NCBI GenBank assembly: GCA_021811225.1 | Contig: JAJZPJ010000079.1 | Location: 1-11,557, forward strand | Reading direction: 5' to 3' | Length of the DNA: 11,557 nucleotides | DNA from: Pseudomonadota bacterium | GTDB taxonomy: Bacteria; Pseudomonadota; Gammaproteobacteria; Burkholderiales; Rhodocyclaceae | In this document: positions 1-6,512 of the stretch, in pieces | Layout: each line of letters opens with the position of its first letter | How positions within the stretch are numbered: the first letter of the stretch is position 1 | Position numbers and translations under genes: made by a program | Notes under the pieces: generated by a model | What the model was told of the DNA's origin: nothing | Database searches by the model: none | The model's input: only the letters and a program-made list of their open reading frames with translations

Positions 1-2
1 AC

Positions 3-53
3 GTCGACCTCGTCGATAAGTCCAAGCTGTTCAAGGCCGCCGCGCCGCACTGA
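3..53 (+). CDS. C-terminal end of an unidentified protein (partial)
   Basis: The window opens inside a reading frame that runs to a TGA at 51-53. Only 16 residues are visible, with the sense VDLVDKSKLFKAAAPH. They carry no recognisable motif. The frame is taken as coding because it leads into a non-coding spacer that ends in a strong + strand terminator, which would close this transcript. A Calvin-cycle gene such as RuBisCO would fit the downstream cbbQO pair, but the visible tail does not match the form II RuBisCO ends I can recall, so no identity is given. Confidence 0.45.
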   Translation, partial: VDLVDKSKLFKAAAPH

Positions 54-60
54 GGGCCTT

Positions 61-185
61 CCCCCCAGCCCCCTCCCCTTGGGCGGGGGTGACGGAGGCT
101 CGCTTCGCGCGCAGGCTTACGCTGCCCCCGCCTTGGGGCGGCGCCCCGCAGGAAGTCCCCTTGGGGGACCCGGCGGCGGGGGCCG
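61..185. repeat. GC-rich intergenic spacer with short inverted repeats
   Basis: The sequence is dominated by C runs and G runs and contains several small self-complementary units. One is GGGGC at 135-139 pairing with GCCCC at 143-147. Another is GTCCCC at 155-160 pairing with GGGGAC at 164-169 around a 3-nt loop. This composition resembles the palindromic intergenic elements that are often dispersed in betaproteobacterial genomes, but only one copy is visible, so its repeated nature is inferred. A reading frame on the opposite strand crosses it but shows no protein-like features. Confidence 0.4.
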
Positions 186-204
186 CACCGATCTTCCTTG
201 GTAG

Positions 205-210
205 TATGAT
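205..210 (+). promoter_or_regulatory. TATGAT, possible -10 box upstream of the terminator hairpin
   Basis: TATGAT matches five of six bases of the sigma-70 -10 consensus and lies directly before the terminator stem. No convincing -35 hexamer is present 16-18 bp upstream, where the sequence is GC-rich. If the box is used, the transcript would begin almost at the hairpin and pass through it into the ykgJ-cbbQO operon. The support is weak. Confidence 0.2.
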
Positions 211-216
211 GTCCCT

Positions 217-245
217 CCCGGGCGCTCAGGCGCCCGGGCTTTTTT
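217..245 (+). terminator. Strong rho-independent terminator just upstream of the ykgJ-like gene
   Basis: CCCGGGCGC at 217-225 pairs perfectly with GCGCCCGGG at 230-238 around the loop TCAG, giving a 9-bp all-GC stem. It is followed by a C and six Ts at 240-245. This is a textbook intrinsic terminator for the gene ending at 53. It finishes only 12 nt before the next start codon, so it either insulates the next gene or acts as a leader attenuator if that gene's promoter lies upstream. Confidence 0.88.
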
Positions 246-257
246 GAGGAAAACGAA

Positions 258-1142
258 ATGGCCGACGACAATCCATTCCCGACCAGTCCGGTGATGCCGG
301 AGATGTTCGACGGCGACAAGGTGATCCAGTTCAGCTGCCACAAGGGCATCGCCTGCTTCAATGCCTGCTGCAAGAACATCGACATCAGCCTGACGCCCTA
401 CGACATCCTGCGCCTGAAACGACGCCTGGGCATCACTTCGACCGAGTTCCTGGAGCTGTTCACGCTGCCCTACGAGATCGAAAAGGACGGCATCGCCGGC
501 GTCAAGCTGCGTCCGGTCGAGGGCGGCAGCGCCTGCCAGTTCATGACCGACGAGGGCTGCAGCGTCTATGAGGACCGGCCCACCGCCTGCCGCTATTACC
601 CGGTGGCGCTGCTCTCGATGCGCCGCCAGGACGAATACGTCGATCGCAACGCCTACGCCCTGGTCAAGGAGGAGCACTGCCTGGGGCACCTGGAGCCGCG
701 CTCGATCAGCGTCGACGACTACCGCAAGGAGCAGGGCCTCACGGACTACGACGAGCTGGCCCGCGGCTGGCGCCAGCTGATCCTGAAGAAGAAGTCCTCG
801 GGACCGAGCATCGGCAAGCCCTCCAAGCGCAGCCTGCAGCTCTTCTTCATGAGCTGCTACGACATCGACCGCTTCCGCGACTTCGTCACCAGCGCCTCGT
901 TCAACCTGCTCTACGACATCGCCGAAGACGAGCGCGCCAAGTGGCAGACCGACGACGTGGCGCTGATGCAGTTCGCTTTCCGCTTCCTGCGCCAGGTGCT
1001 GTTCGGCGAGGAGGAGGGCATCAAGATGCGCGAGGCCGCCGCCGAAGCGCGGCGCCGGCAGGTCCAGGACAACCGGCTGCGGCTCGAACTCGAAGCCGCC
1101 GAGAAACTGGCGCGGCAGGAAGACGACATGGCGGAAGACTGA
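258..1142 (+). CDS. YkgJ-family cysteine-cluster protein
   Basis: This 294-aa protein belongs to the YkgJ family (putative zinc- or iron-binding cysteine cluster, formerly UPF0153). The visible ligand candidates are C27, C33, C37 and C38 near the N-terminus, then C93, C101 and C111 (in TACRYYP), and C141. This is the spaced pattern typical of the family, which probably binds a metal or Fe-S centre. The last 45 residues or so are charged and Ala/Glu/Arg-rich and look like a helical coiled coil. No signal peptide or membrane segment is seen, so it is probably cytoplasmic. The start ATG has a GAGGA ribosome site at 246-250. The gene ends 2 nt before cbbQ, which argues for co-transcription with the RuBisCO activase genes. 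The molecular role is not established, and a metal-related or chaperone function is a guess. Confidence 0.85.
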   Translation: MADDNPFPTSPVMPEMFDGDKVIQFSCHKGIACFNACCKNIDISLTPYDILRLKRRLGITSTEFLELFTLPYEIEKDGIAGVKLRPVEGGSACQFMTDEGCSVYEDRPTACRYYPVALLSMRRQDEYVDRNAYALVKEEHCLGHLEPRSISVDDYRKEQGLTDYDELARGWRQLILKKKSSGPSIGKPSKRSLQLFFMSCYDIDRFRDFVTSASFNLLYDIAEDERAKWQTDDVALMQFAFRFLRQVLFGEEEGIKMREAAAEARRRQVQDNRLRLELEAAEKLARQEDDMAED

Positions 1143-1144
1143 GC

Positions 1145-1963
1145 ATGCCCAGTCCTGACAGTCTGGTCACGCTGGCGCCCCAGCGCATCGCCTCTGAACC
1201 CTACTACCAGCCCACCGGCGACGAGGTGGCGCTGTTCGAGGCCGCCCATCGCCACCGTCTGCCGATGCTGCTCAAGGGGCCGACCGGCTGCGGCAAGACC
1301 CGCTTCGTCGAGCACATGGCCTGGCGTCTGGATCGTCCGCTGGTGACCGTCGCCTGCCACGACGACCTGACCGCCTCCGACCTGGTCGGCCGCTACCTGA
1401 TCGTCGGCGGCCAGACCGTCTGGATCGACGGACCGCTGGCGGCCGCAGTCAGGGGCGGCGCCATCTGCTATCTGGACGAGATCGTCGAGGCGCGCAAGGA
1501 CACCATGGTGGTGATCCATCCGCTCGCGGACGGCCGGCGCATCCTGCCGATCGACAAGCGCGGCGAGGTGTTGCACGCGCCCGACGACTTCATGCTGGTC
1601 ATCTCCTACAACCCCGGCTACCAGAGCGTGCTGAAGGAGCTGAAGCAGAGCACCCGGCAGCGCTTCATCGCCTGCGAATTCGATTATCCCGACGCCGCCA
1701 CAGAAGCGGGCATCGTCGTGCGCGAATCGGGCCTGACGCCCGAGCTCGCCGCCAAGCTGGTGAAGTTCGCCCGGATGACGCGCAACCTCAAGGGCAACGG
1801 TCTCGATGAGGGGGCCAGCACCCGGCTCCTGGTCCACGCCGGGCAGTTGATCGCCGCCGGCCTCTCCCCCGCCGTCGCCTGCCGCGGCGCCATCGCCCAG
1901 GCCATCACCGACGATGCCGAGACGCTCGCGGCGGTGCAGGAGTTGTCCGCCTCGCTGTTCTGA
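1145..1963 (+). CDS. cbbQ: CbbQ-type MoxR AAA+ ATPase (RuBisCO activase motor)
   Basis: This 272-aa AAA+ ATPase is of the CbbQ/NirQ/NorQ branch of MoxR. Walker A is GPTGCGKT at residues 45-52, Walker B is YLDE at 109-112, a sensor-1 type asparagine sits in SYNPGYQ at 154-160, and candidate arginine fingers lie in STRQRF at 169-174. With CbbO, CbbQ forms a hexameric ring that uses ATP to release inhibitory sugar phosphates from RuBisCO. The ATG at 1145 was chosen because the protein then has the usual family length and full N-terminus, with GGAAG at 1133-1137 as a possible ribosome site; a longer frame starting inside the previous gene has no support. Its stop overlaps the cbbO start as TGATG. 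The same family also activates nitric oxide reductase (NorQ). No nor genes are in view, and the sulfur context favours CbbQ. Confidence 0.86.
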   Translation: MPSPDSLVTLAPQRIASEPYYQPTGDEVALFEAAHRHRLPMLLKGPTGCGKTRFVEHMAWRLDRPLVTVACHDDLTASDLVGRYLIVGGQTVWIDGPLAAAVRGGAICYLDEIVEARKDTMVVIHPLADGRRILPIDKRGEVLHAPDDFMLVISYNPGYQSVLKELKQSTRQRFIACEFDYPDAATEAGIVVRESGLTPELAAKLVKFARMTRNLKGNGLDEGASTRLLVHAGQLIAAGLSPAVACRGAIAQAITDDAETLAAVQELSASLF

Positions 1964-4056
1964 TGGGCGGCCTGTCCCTCGGGGAAATCACCCGGCGGCT
2001 GGAGGCCTGGCTGGAGGTGGAATTCACCCTGCAGGACGTCAGCGGCTTTGCCCGGGCGATCGCGACGCTGGCAGCGGACGAGCAGGACTTCGTCCTGGAC
2101 TGGGTCCAGAAGCTCGCGACGGCGCACGTGCAGCTCGCCCATCTGTTCGCGGGCCGGGCGCCGGGGCTGCTGGCGCGCGTAGATCGACGCCTGATCGAGG
2201 CGTGGCTGGTCGAGGCGCTCGACGCCATCGACAGCGAGGGACTGCAGGCGGCGGTGGCGGTGCTGCGCGCTGCCGAACGCAACCTGGCACAGCGCCAGAA
2301 CCGTGCCGAGGGCGTGGCGCTCGCCGATTTGCGCGGCATCTTGCTGACCGTCGCCCGCGGTTTTTCCGGGCGGCGCCTGCAGCTCGAGGCGAGCGAGGGG
2401 GAGACCGCCTGGACCGACGGCGAGACCCTGCATCTGCCGGCGCTGATGGCGCGCCTGCCCTCGGCGGCCGACAACTTTGCGCTGTACAAGGCGCTGGTGG
2501 CCATGCTCTGGGCGCAGGGACGCTTCGGCACGACGCGCGCGCTGGCCGAAGATGCCTTGTCCGGCCAACCCTTCCCGGAGCGTGCGCTCGCCTGCTTCAA
2601 CGCGCTGGAAACCCTGCGCCTGGAAGCCTGCATCGCGCGCGAGCTGCCCGGACTGGGCCGGGACATACGGCGCTTCAGGCAGCAGGGAGCGCCGCTGCCC
2701 CCCGCCTGGCGAGGCTACGCCGAGCGCCTGGGCGATCCGGGGGCGAGCTTCCGCGACAGCCTCGAGCTCGTGCCCGAGGCCTTGTCCGGGGAGCTGCCGC
2801 CTCCCGCCCATCACCAGTGCGAGCTGCGGCCGGAGGCGGTGGCTGCGCGCATCGAGCGGGAAAAGATGCTGTTGCGGCTGCGCCTGTCCGAGCTGGCCGG
2901 GACTCCGCCCGAACTCGGCGAGGCGGAACAGGCCAGGCGCTTCGAGCTCAGGCAGCGCGAGGATCAGAGCGGGGCCGCGGGCGAGCTGGAATTGTTCCTG
3001 GGCGATGCGCCGCTGGCCCCGCCCGAGGACGTGCGCCAGTTGCTCGCTTCGGTGCGCTTCGATTTCGGCGAAATCCCGCCGGAGTATCTGCTGGCGGCGG
3101 GACCGGGCGAATACGCTGCCCAGCGGCAGCGCGAGATCAGCAGAGATCCGGACCAGGTCTGGCAGGGCAGCTACCACGAGGAGGGGGCCATCCTGTATCC
3201 GGAATGGGACGTCGGCCGCGGCCACTATCGCAAGAACTGGTGCGTGATGCGCGAGAAGGAGGTGCCGCCCGGCGATCCGGATTTCATCCGCCAGACGCTG
3301 GTCAAGCACGGCGCACTGGTGCGGCGGCTGCGCCGCAGCTTCGAGAGCCTGCGGCACGAGGAGCGGCTGCAAAAGCGCCAGGCGCACGGCGAGCAGGTCG
3401 ATCTGGACGCCCTGGTCGAGGCGCTCTCGGAGTTGCGCGGCGGCGGCGAAATGAGCGAGCTGCTCTACGCGCGGCTGTCCCGATCCGGACGCAACATCGC
3501 CGTCGCCTTTCTGGTGGACATGAGCGGATCGACGAAGGGCTGGGTGAATGACGCCGAACGCGAGGCGCTGGTGCTGATGTGCGAGGCGCTGGAGGTACTG
3601 GGCGACCGCTACGCGATCTACGGTTTCTCCGGGATGACCCGCAAGAAGTGCGAGCTGTTCCGCATCAAGCGCTTCGACGACGCCTACGACGAAGCGGTCA
3701 AGGCGCGCATCAGCGGCATCCGGCCGCAGGACTATACCCGGATGGGCTTCGCCCTCCGGCATCTGTCGCGCCTCTTGCTCGACGTCGAGGCCAGGAGCCG
3801 CCTCTTGATCACGCTCACGGACGGCCGGCCGGAAGACTACAACGACCACTACCGCGGCGAGTACGGCATCGCGGATACCCGCCAGGCGCTGATCGAGGCG
3901 CGCCGCGCCGGCATCCATCCGTTCTGCATCACCATCGACCGGGAAGGGCACGACTATCTTTCGCGTCTGTACGGCCCGGCGCGTTTCGTCGTGCTCGACC
4001 AGGTGACGGCGCTGCCGTTCAAGGTGGCGGAAATTTACCGGCGGCTGACTATATGA
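1963..4056 (+). CDS. cbbO: CbbO-type VWA-domain protein (RuBisCO activase adaptor)
   Basis: This 697-aa partner of CbbQ couples the AAA+ ring to RuBisCO. The long N-terminal part is mostly helical and has no named domain. The family signature region YPEWDVGRGHYRKNWC lies at about residues 406-421. The C-terminal third is a von Willebrand factor A domain with an intact MIDAS: DMSGST at 519-524, T592 in YTRMG, and TDGRPEDY at 619-626. In CbbO the MIDAS metal contacts an acidic residue of RuBisCO. The start overlaps the cbbQ stop by one base (TGATG), so translation is probably coupled. The length lies between typical NorD and CbbO proteins, so NorD is the alternative. No RuBisCO gene is inside the window, so the substrate is inferred from family and context. 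Confidence 0.82.
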   Translation: MGGLSLGEITRRLEAWLEVEFTLQDVSGFARAIATLAADEQDFVLDWVQKLATAHVQLAHLFAGRAPGLLARVDRRLIEAWLVEALDAIDSEGLQAAVAVLRAAERNLAQRQNRAEGVALADLRGILLTVARGFSGRRLQLEASEGETAWTDGETLHLPALMARLPSAADNFALYKALVAMLWAQGRFGTTRALAEDALSGQPFPERALACFNALETLRLEACIARELPGLGRDIRRFRQQGAPLPPAWRGYAERLGDPGASFRDSLELVPEALSGELPPPAHHQCELRPEAVAARIEREKMLLRLRLSELAGTPPELGEAEQARRFELRQREDQSGAAGELELFLGDAPLAPPEDVRQLLASVRFDFGEIPPEYLLAAGPGEYAAQRQREISRDPDQVWQGSYHEEGAILYPEWDVGRGHYRKNWCVMREKEVPPGDPDFIRQTLVKHGALVRRLRRSFESLRHEERLQKRQAHGEQVDLDALVEALSELRGGGEMSELLYARLSRSGRNIAVAFLVDMSGSTKGWVNDAEREALVLMCEALEVLGDRYAIYGFSGMTRKKCELFRIKRFDDAYDEAVKARISGIRPQDYTRMGFALRHLSRLLLDVEARSRLLITLTDGRPEDYNDHYRGEYGIADTRQALIEARRAGIHPFCITIDREGHDYLSRLYGPARFVVLDQVTALPFKVAEIYRRLTI

Positions 4057-4299
4057 TCAGGGCGTGATCACGGCGCCGGCATCTGCTCGAAGCCCGGGCG
4101 GGCGCTTGTCGCCAGCAAAAACATGTCCTTGAATCGGCAATGAGCGGTATCGGCGCGGACCGATCCGTAAGCCGAGCACGACGTTCACCGCGACTCCGAT
4201 CGTGAAAGCGGAAAAGGTCTTCCACCCGACCGGCTTGAGTTCACGAAGGCGGGTGGTCGGTCCGATGCTCAGGAAGCAGAACAGGAATACTGAGATTAT
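4057..4299 (-). pseudogene. C-terminal remnant of a YeiH-like putative sulfate exporter
   Basis: On the - strand a frame without any start codon runs from just behind the CBS gene stop to a TGA at 4057-4059. Its first 43 residues or so resemble the last membrane segments of the YeiH family (putative sulfate exporter): SVFLFCFLSIG, then TTRLRELKPVGW, then FTIGVAVNVVLG. After VVLG the sequence becomes Arg/Pro-rich and no longer membrane-like, so homology probably ends near 4170. The missing bulk of the gene and the immediate abutment to the CBS gene suggest a deletion that fused the tail of an exporter gene to the end of the sulfur operon. The family call is from memory of its conserved C-terminus, not from a search. 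The segment is also the whole spacer between the two convergent operons, and no clear terminator was found in it. Confidence 0.55.
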
Positions 4300-4898
4300 T
4301 TATCGAGTTCGGCTTTGATCTGCACGAAGGTCCTGGCGATTTCGAAGGTCAGCACCGGGACGCCGAGCTGGCGGCCGATCTGGGTGGCGGAGAACACGCC
4401 GATCACCGCTTCCTTGCCGCTCGCCGCATCCCGTTCGACCACCAGCGCGTGCTGGCGGCCGACTTCCTTCAGCGTGGCGATGATATGCCCGACTTCGGCG
4501 CGCCTCACCGTGGCGATGTCGAAGACGTCGATGGCGCTGCGCGGCACCATGAGGTCGGCGACGCAGAGCTCGTGATGTCTGCCGCCGTTTTCCGAGAGCA
4601 TCTTGATCGGCCTCTCGCCCAGCGTGTCGCGGGCGGTGATCAGCCCGTCGATCTGCTCGTCGTCGCCCATGACCAGCAGCAGGCGCACGCCGCGCGTGAT
4701 CATCACTTGGTTGGCCTGGCGCACGGTGGCGTCGGCCGTGATGGTCGCGGCATCGATCCGGCGCAAATCGGTCATCACCTCGATGGCCGGGCTGTCCTCC
4801 CTGACCGGTTGCGGCGAGCGGGAACCGGGGGGCGGCTGGTAGATCGCGCCGGCATTCATTCTGGCCATCGGCAGAGGCTTGTAGACGGTTCTTTCCAT
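4296..4898 (-). CDS. Two-CBS-domain protein, last gene of the qmo-hdr operon
   Basis: This 200-aa soluble protein has about 40 N-terminal residues rich in Pro and Met, followed by a CBS pair. The first CBS module is at about residues 50-100 (TITADATVRQANQVM, then LLLVMGDDEQIDGLITARD). The second is at about 113-180 (VADLMVPRSAIDVFDIATV, then VIGVFSATQIGRQLG). CBS pairs generally bind adenine nucleotides such as AMP or ATP. A link to AMP or APS, the nucleotides of the Apr reaction, would suit its place behind hdrB, but this is inference. No catalytic domain is attached. The gene starts 54 nt after hdrB; the ATG at 4896-4898 has an AGGA-type ribosome site. It ends where the exporter remnant begins. 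Confidence 0.85.
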   Translation of the reverse strand: MERTVYKPLPMARMNAGAIYQPPPGSRSPQPVREDSPAIEVMTDLRRIDAATITADATVRQANQVMITRGVRLLLVMGDDEQIDGLITARDTLGERPIKMLSENGGRHHELCVADLMVPRSAIDVFDIATVRRAEVGHIIATLKEVGRQHALVVERDAASGKEAVIGVFSATQIGRQLGVPVLTFEIARTFVQIKAELDK

Positions 4899-4952
4899 CG
4901 CTGGTCCTGTCGTATCTGACGGCGGAGCCGCTCCGTCGAGGCTGGGCTCGGG

Positions 4953-5852
4953 CTATTTCTTGGCGATCTCTTCCAGGCGGGTGGCCCGGATCAACTGGCC
5001 GTCCAGGCCAGCGTCCTTCATGCTGCCGCCGTAGGCGACGCTCATCAATTGCGAGTAGTAGAGCACCGGCATGTTGAACTTCGTTCCCTGCTTCTTGTTG
5101 ATCTCGGACTGATAGACTTCGACATTGGCCTGGCACAGCGGACAGGGCGTGACGATCATCTCGGCGCCGTGATCGTAGGCGGATTCGACGATGTCGCGGA
5201 TCTGCTTCTGGCTCTTGTCCGGCTCGGAGAAGGCCAGCGCGCCGCCGCAGCAGGTCACCTTCTGGTCGTAGCTCTCGACCGGCTCGCCGCCCAGGGTCTC
5301 GACCATCTTGTCGAGATACTTCGGGTTCTCGAAGGATTCGCCGGCTATGCCGAAGGGGCGGTTGGTCTGACAGCCGACGTAACCGGCGAACTTGACGCCT
5401 TCGAGCGGCTTCTTCACCGGCTTCTTCAATTCGTCGTAGCCGAAATCCTCGATCAGCACCTCGACCATGTGGCGGACCTTGACCTCGGCCTTGTAGTGCA
5501 GGCCGGCGGCGGCGAGCGCCTCGTTGGTCTCCTTCATCAGGACGCTGTTCTCGTCCAGCCGGTCCTTCGATTCGCGCGCCCCGAGCCAGCAGGCGGCGCA
5601 GGTGGCGACGATGTCCTGGCCGGGGAGATGGGTCTCGGCCAGCGCGAAGTTGCGCGCGTTGATCGCGATGCGCGGCAGCTCGCCGCCCTCGGCGTAGCCG
5701 ATCGAAGCGCCGCAGCAGTTCCAGTCGGGAATCTCGGTGAGCTTGACGTCCAGCGTCTTGCACATCGAGTTCACCGAGGTCAGATAGTTCGAGGCCGAGG
5801 CCTTGAGCTGCGAGGAGCAGCCGGGGTAGAACGCGTATTCCTTCTTTGCCAT
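4953..5852 (-). CDS. hdrB: Heterodisulfide reductase subunit B-like protein (HdrB)
   Basis: This 299-aa protein carries two complete CCG domains, each the ligand set for a noncubane [4Fe-4S] cluster. The first uses C12 (YPGC), C46-C47 (WNCCG) and C85/C88 (TCAAC). The second uses C161 (GYVGC), C201-C202 (TCCGG) and C237/C240 (PCPLC). In methanogen HdrB these paired clusters reduce a disulfide; in Qmo-type complexes of sulfur organisms HdrB is an electron-transfer subunit whose physiological partner is unsettled. There is no membrane segment, so the protein is cytoplasmic. It starts 24 nt after hdrC, with GGAGAG upstream of the ATG. Both cysteine sets are intact, so it is probably fully cofactor-loaded. 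Confidence 0.92.
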   Translation of the reverse strand: MAKKEYAFYPGCSSQLKASASNYLTSVNSMCKTLDVKLTEIPDWNCCGASIGYAEGGELPRIAINARNFALAETHLPGQDIVATCAACWLGARESKDRLDENSVLMKETNEALAAAGLHYKAEVKVRHMVEVLIEDFGYDELKKPVKKPLEGVKFAGYVGCQTNRPFGIAGESFENPKYLDKMVETLGGEPVESYDQKVTCCGGALAFSEPDKSQKQIRDIVESAYDHGAEMIVTPCPLCQANVEVYQSEINKKQGTKFNMPVLYYSQLMSVAYGGSMKDAGLDGQLIRATRLEEIAKK

Positions 5853-5876
5853 TTCTCTCTCCGTTGAAGCAGCCGG

Positions 5877-6500
5877 TCAGCTGACCAAGCCCTTCTTCTT
5901 GTCCTCGATTTCCCGCGCCTTGGCGATGATCGCGTGGAAGCCCTTGAGATCCTTCAGGCCGTGTCCGCCCAAGATCTCCATCGGGTTCAGGCGTTTCGCC
6001 TTGACCATCCCCAGACCGATGCTCTGCATTCCCAGCGCGGTCTTGATGCCGGAGACGAGACCGTCCTTGAAGTAGAGTGCGAGCGTCAGCTTGAGTTCAT
6101 TGACCCGGCCCTTCTTGGCCAGATTGTTCCAGAACATCGTCGCGAACTCGCGCGTCGGCTGGCTCTTCGGCGCCAGCCCCAGGCGGTGAGCGTAGCTCGC
6201 CAGGCCGTGCATGATGTGGGTGATCGGCAGTTGCCGCGGACAGCGCACCACGCAGTTGTAGCAGGAGGTGCACATCCACATCGAGTCGGAGGAGAGCACC
6301 TCCTGGCGTTTGCCGGCGCGGATCATCATGAACAGCTTCTGCGGCGAGTGCTGCCAATGCGGGCCGAAGGGGCAGGAGCCGGCGCAGACGCCGCACTGCA
6401 TGCACATCTTGACCCATTGACCTTCCTCGACGCGCTCCTCGACCTCCCTCAAGAAGTCGTTGCGGTAGCGTTCCACGGCCTGACTGTTGTGTGCGCTCAT
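5877..6500 (-). CDS. hdrC: Heterodisulfide reductase subunit C-like protein (HdrC)
   Basis: This 207-aa iron-sulfur protein has two ferredoxin-type [4Fe-4S] motifs: C33/C36/C39/C43 (CMQCGVCAGSCP) and C77/C80/C83/C87 (CTSCYNCVVRCP). The helical C-terminal half has no hydrophobic stretch long enough to cross a membrane. In Desulfovibrio QmoC the equivalent region is fused to a haem b membrane domain; here that domain is missing, so this is a soluble HdrC. It should pass electrons between the QmoA/QmoB flavoproteins and HdrB. The start lies 12 nt after the qmoB stop, and its ribosome site AAGGA overlaps that stop codon, so translation is tightly linked. It could also be called a truncated QmoC. 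Confidence 0.9.
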   Translation of the reverse strand: MSAHNSQAVERYRNDFLREVEERVEEGQWVKMCMQCGVCAGSCPFGPHWQHSPQKLFMMIRAGKRQEVLSSDSMWMCTSCYNCVVRCPRQLPITHIMHGLASYAHRLGLAPKSQPTREFATMFWNNLAKKGRVNELKLTLALYFKDGLVSGIKTALGMQSIGLGMVKAKRLNPMEILGGHGLKDLKGFHAIIAKAREIEDKKKGLVS

Positions 6501-6512
6501 TTCCCGTATTCC

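Noticed and set aside
117..689. 190-codon - strand frame across the spacer and the start of the ykgJ-like gene
   Set aside because: Its distal part is Pro/Arg/Gly-rich translation of the GC-rich spacer and terminator, and the rest is antisense to a gene with conserved cysteines.
1684..3951. Very long open frame on the strand opposite cbbO (755 codons)
   Set aside because: It mirrors the cbbQ/cbbO genes, which have clear Walker and MIDAS motifs. Long antisense frames are expected in GC-rich DNA with strong third-position bias, and this one shows no domain.
1145..4056. norQ-norD (nitric oxide reductase activation) instead of cbbQ-cbbO
   Set aside because: Not excluded by sequence alone, but no norB or norC is present and the length and signature region fit CbbO at least as well. 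Kept as an alternative only.
4222..4256. Hairpin CCACCCG/CGGGTGG as a shared terminator between the convergent operons
   Set aside because: The loop is 21 nt, there is no T-run on either side, and the repeat falls inside the exporter-like coding remnant.
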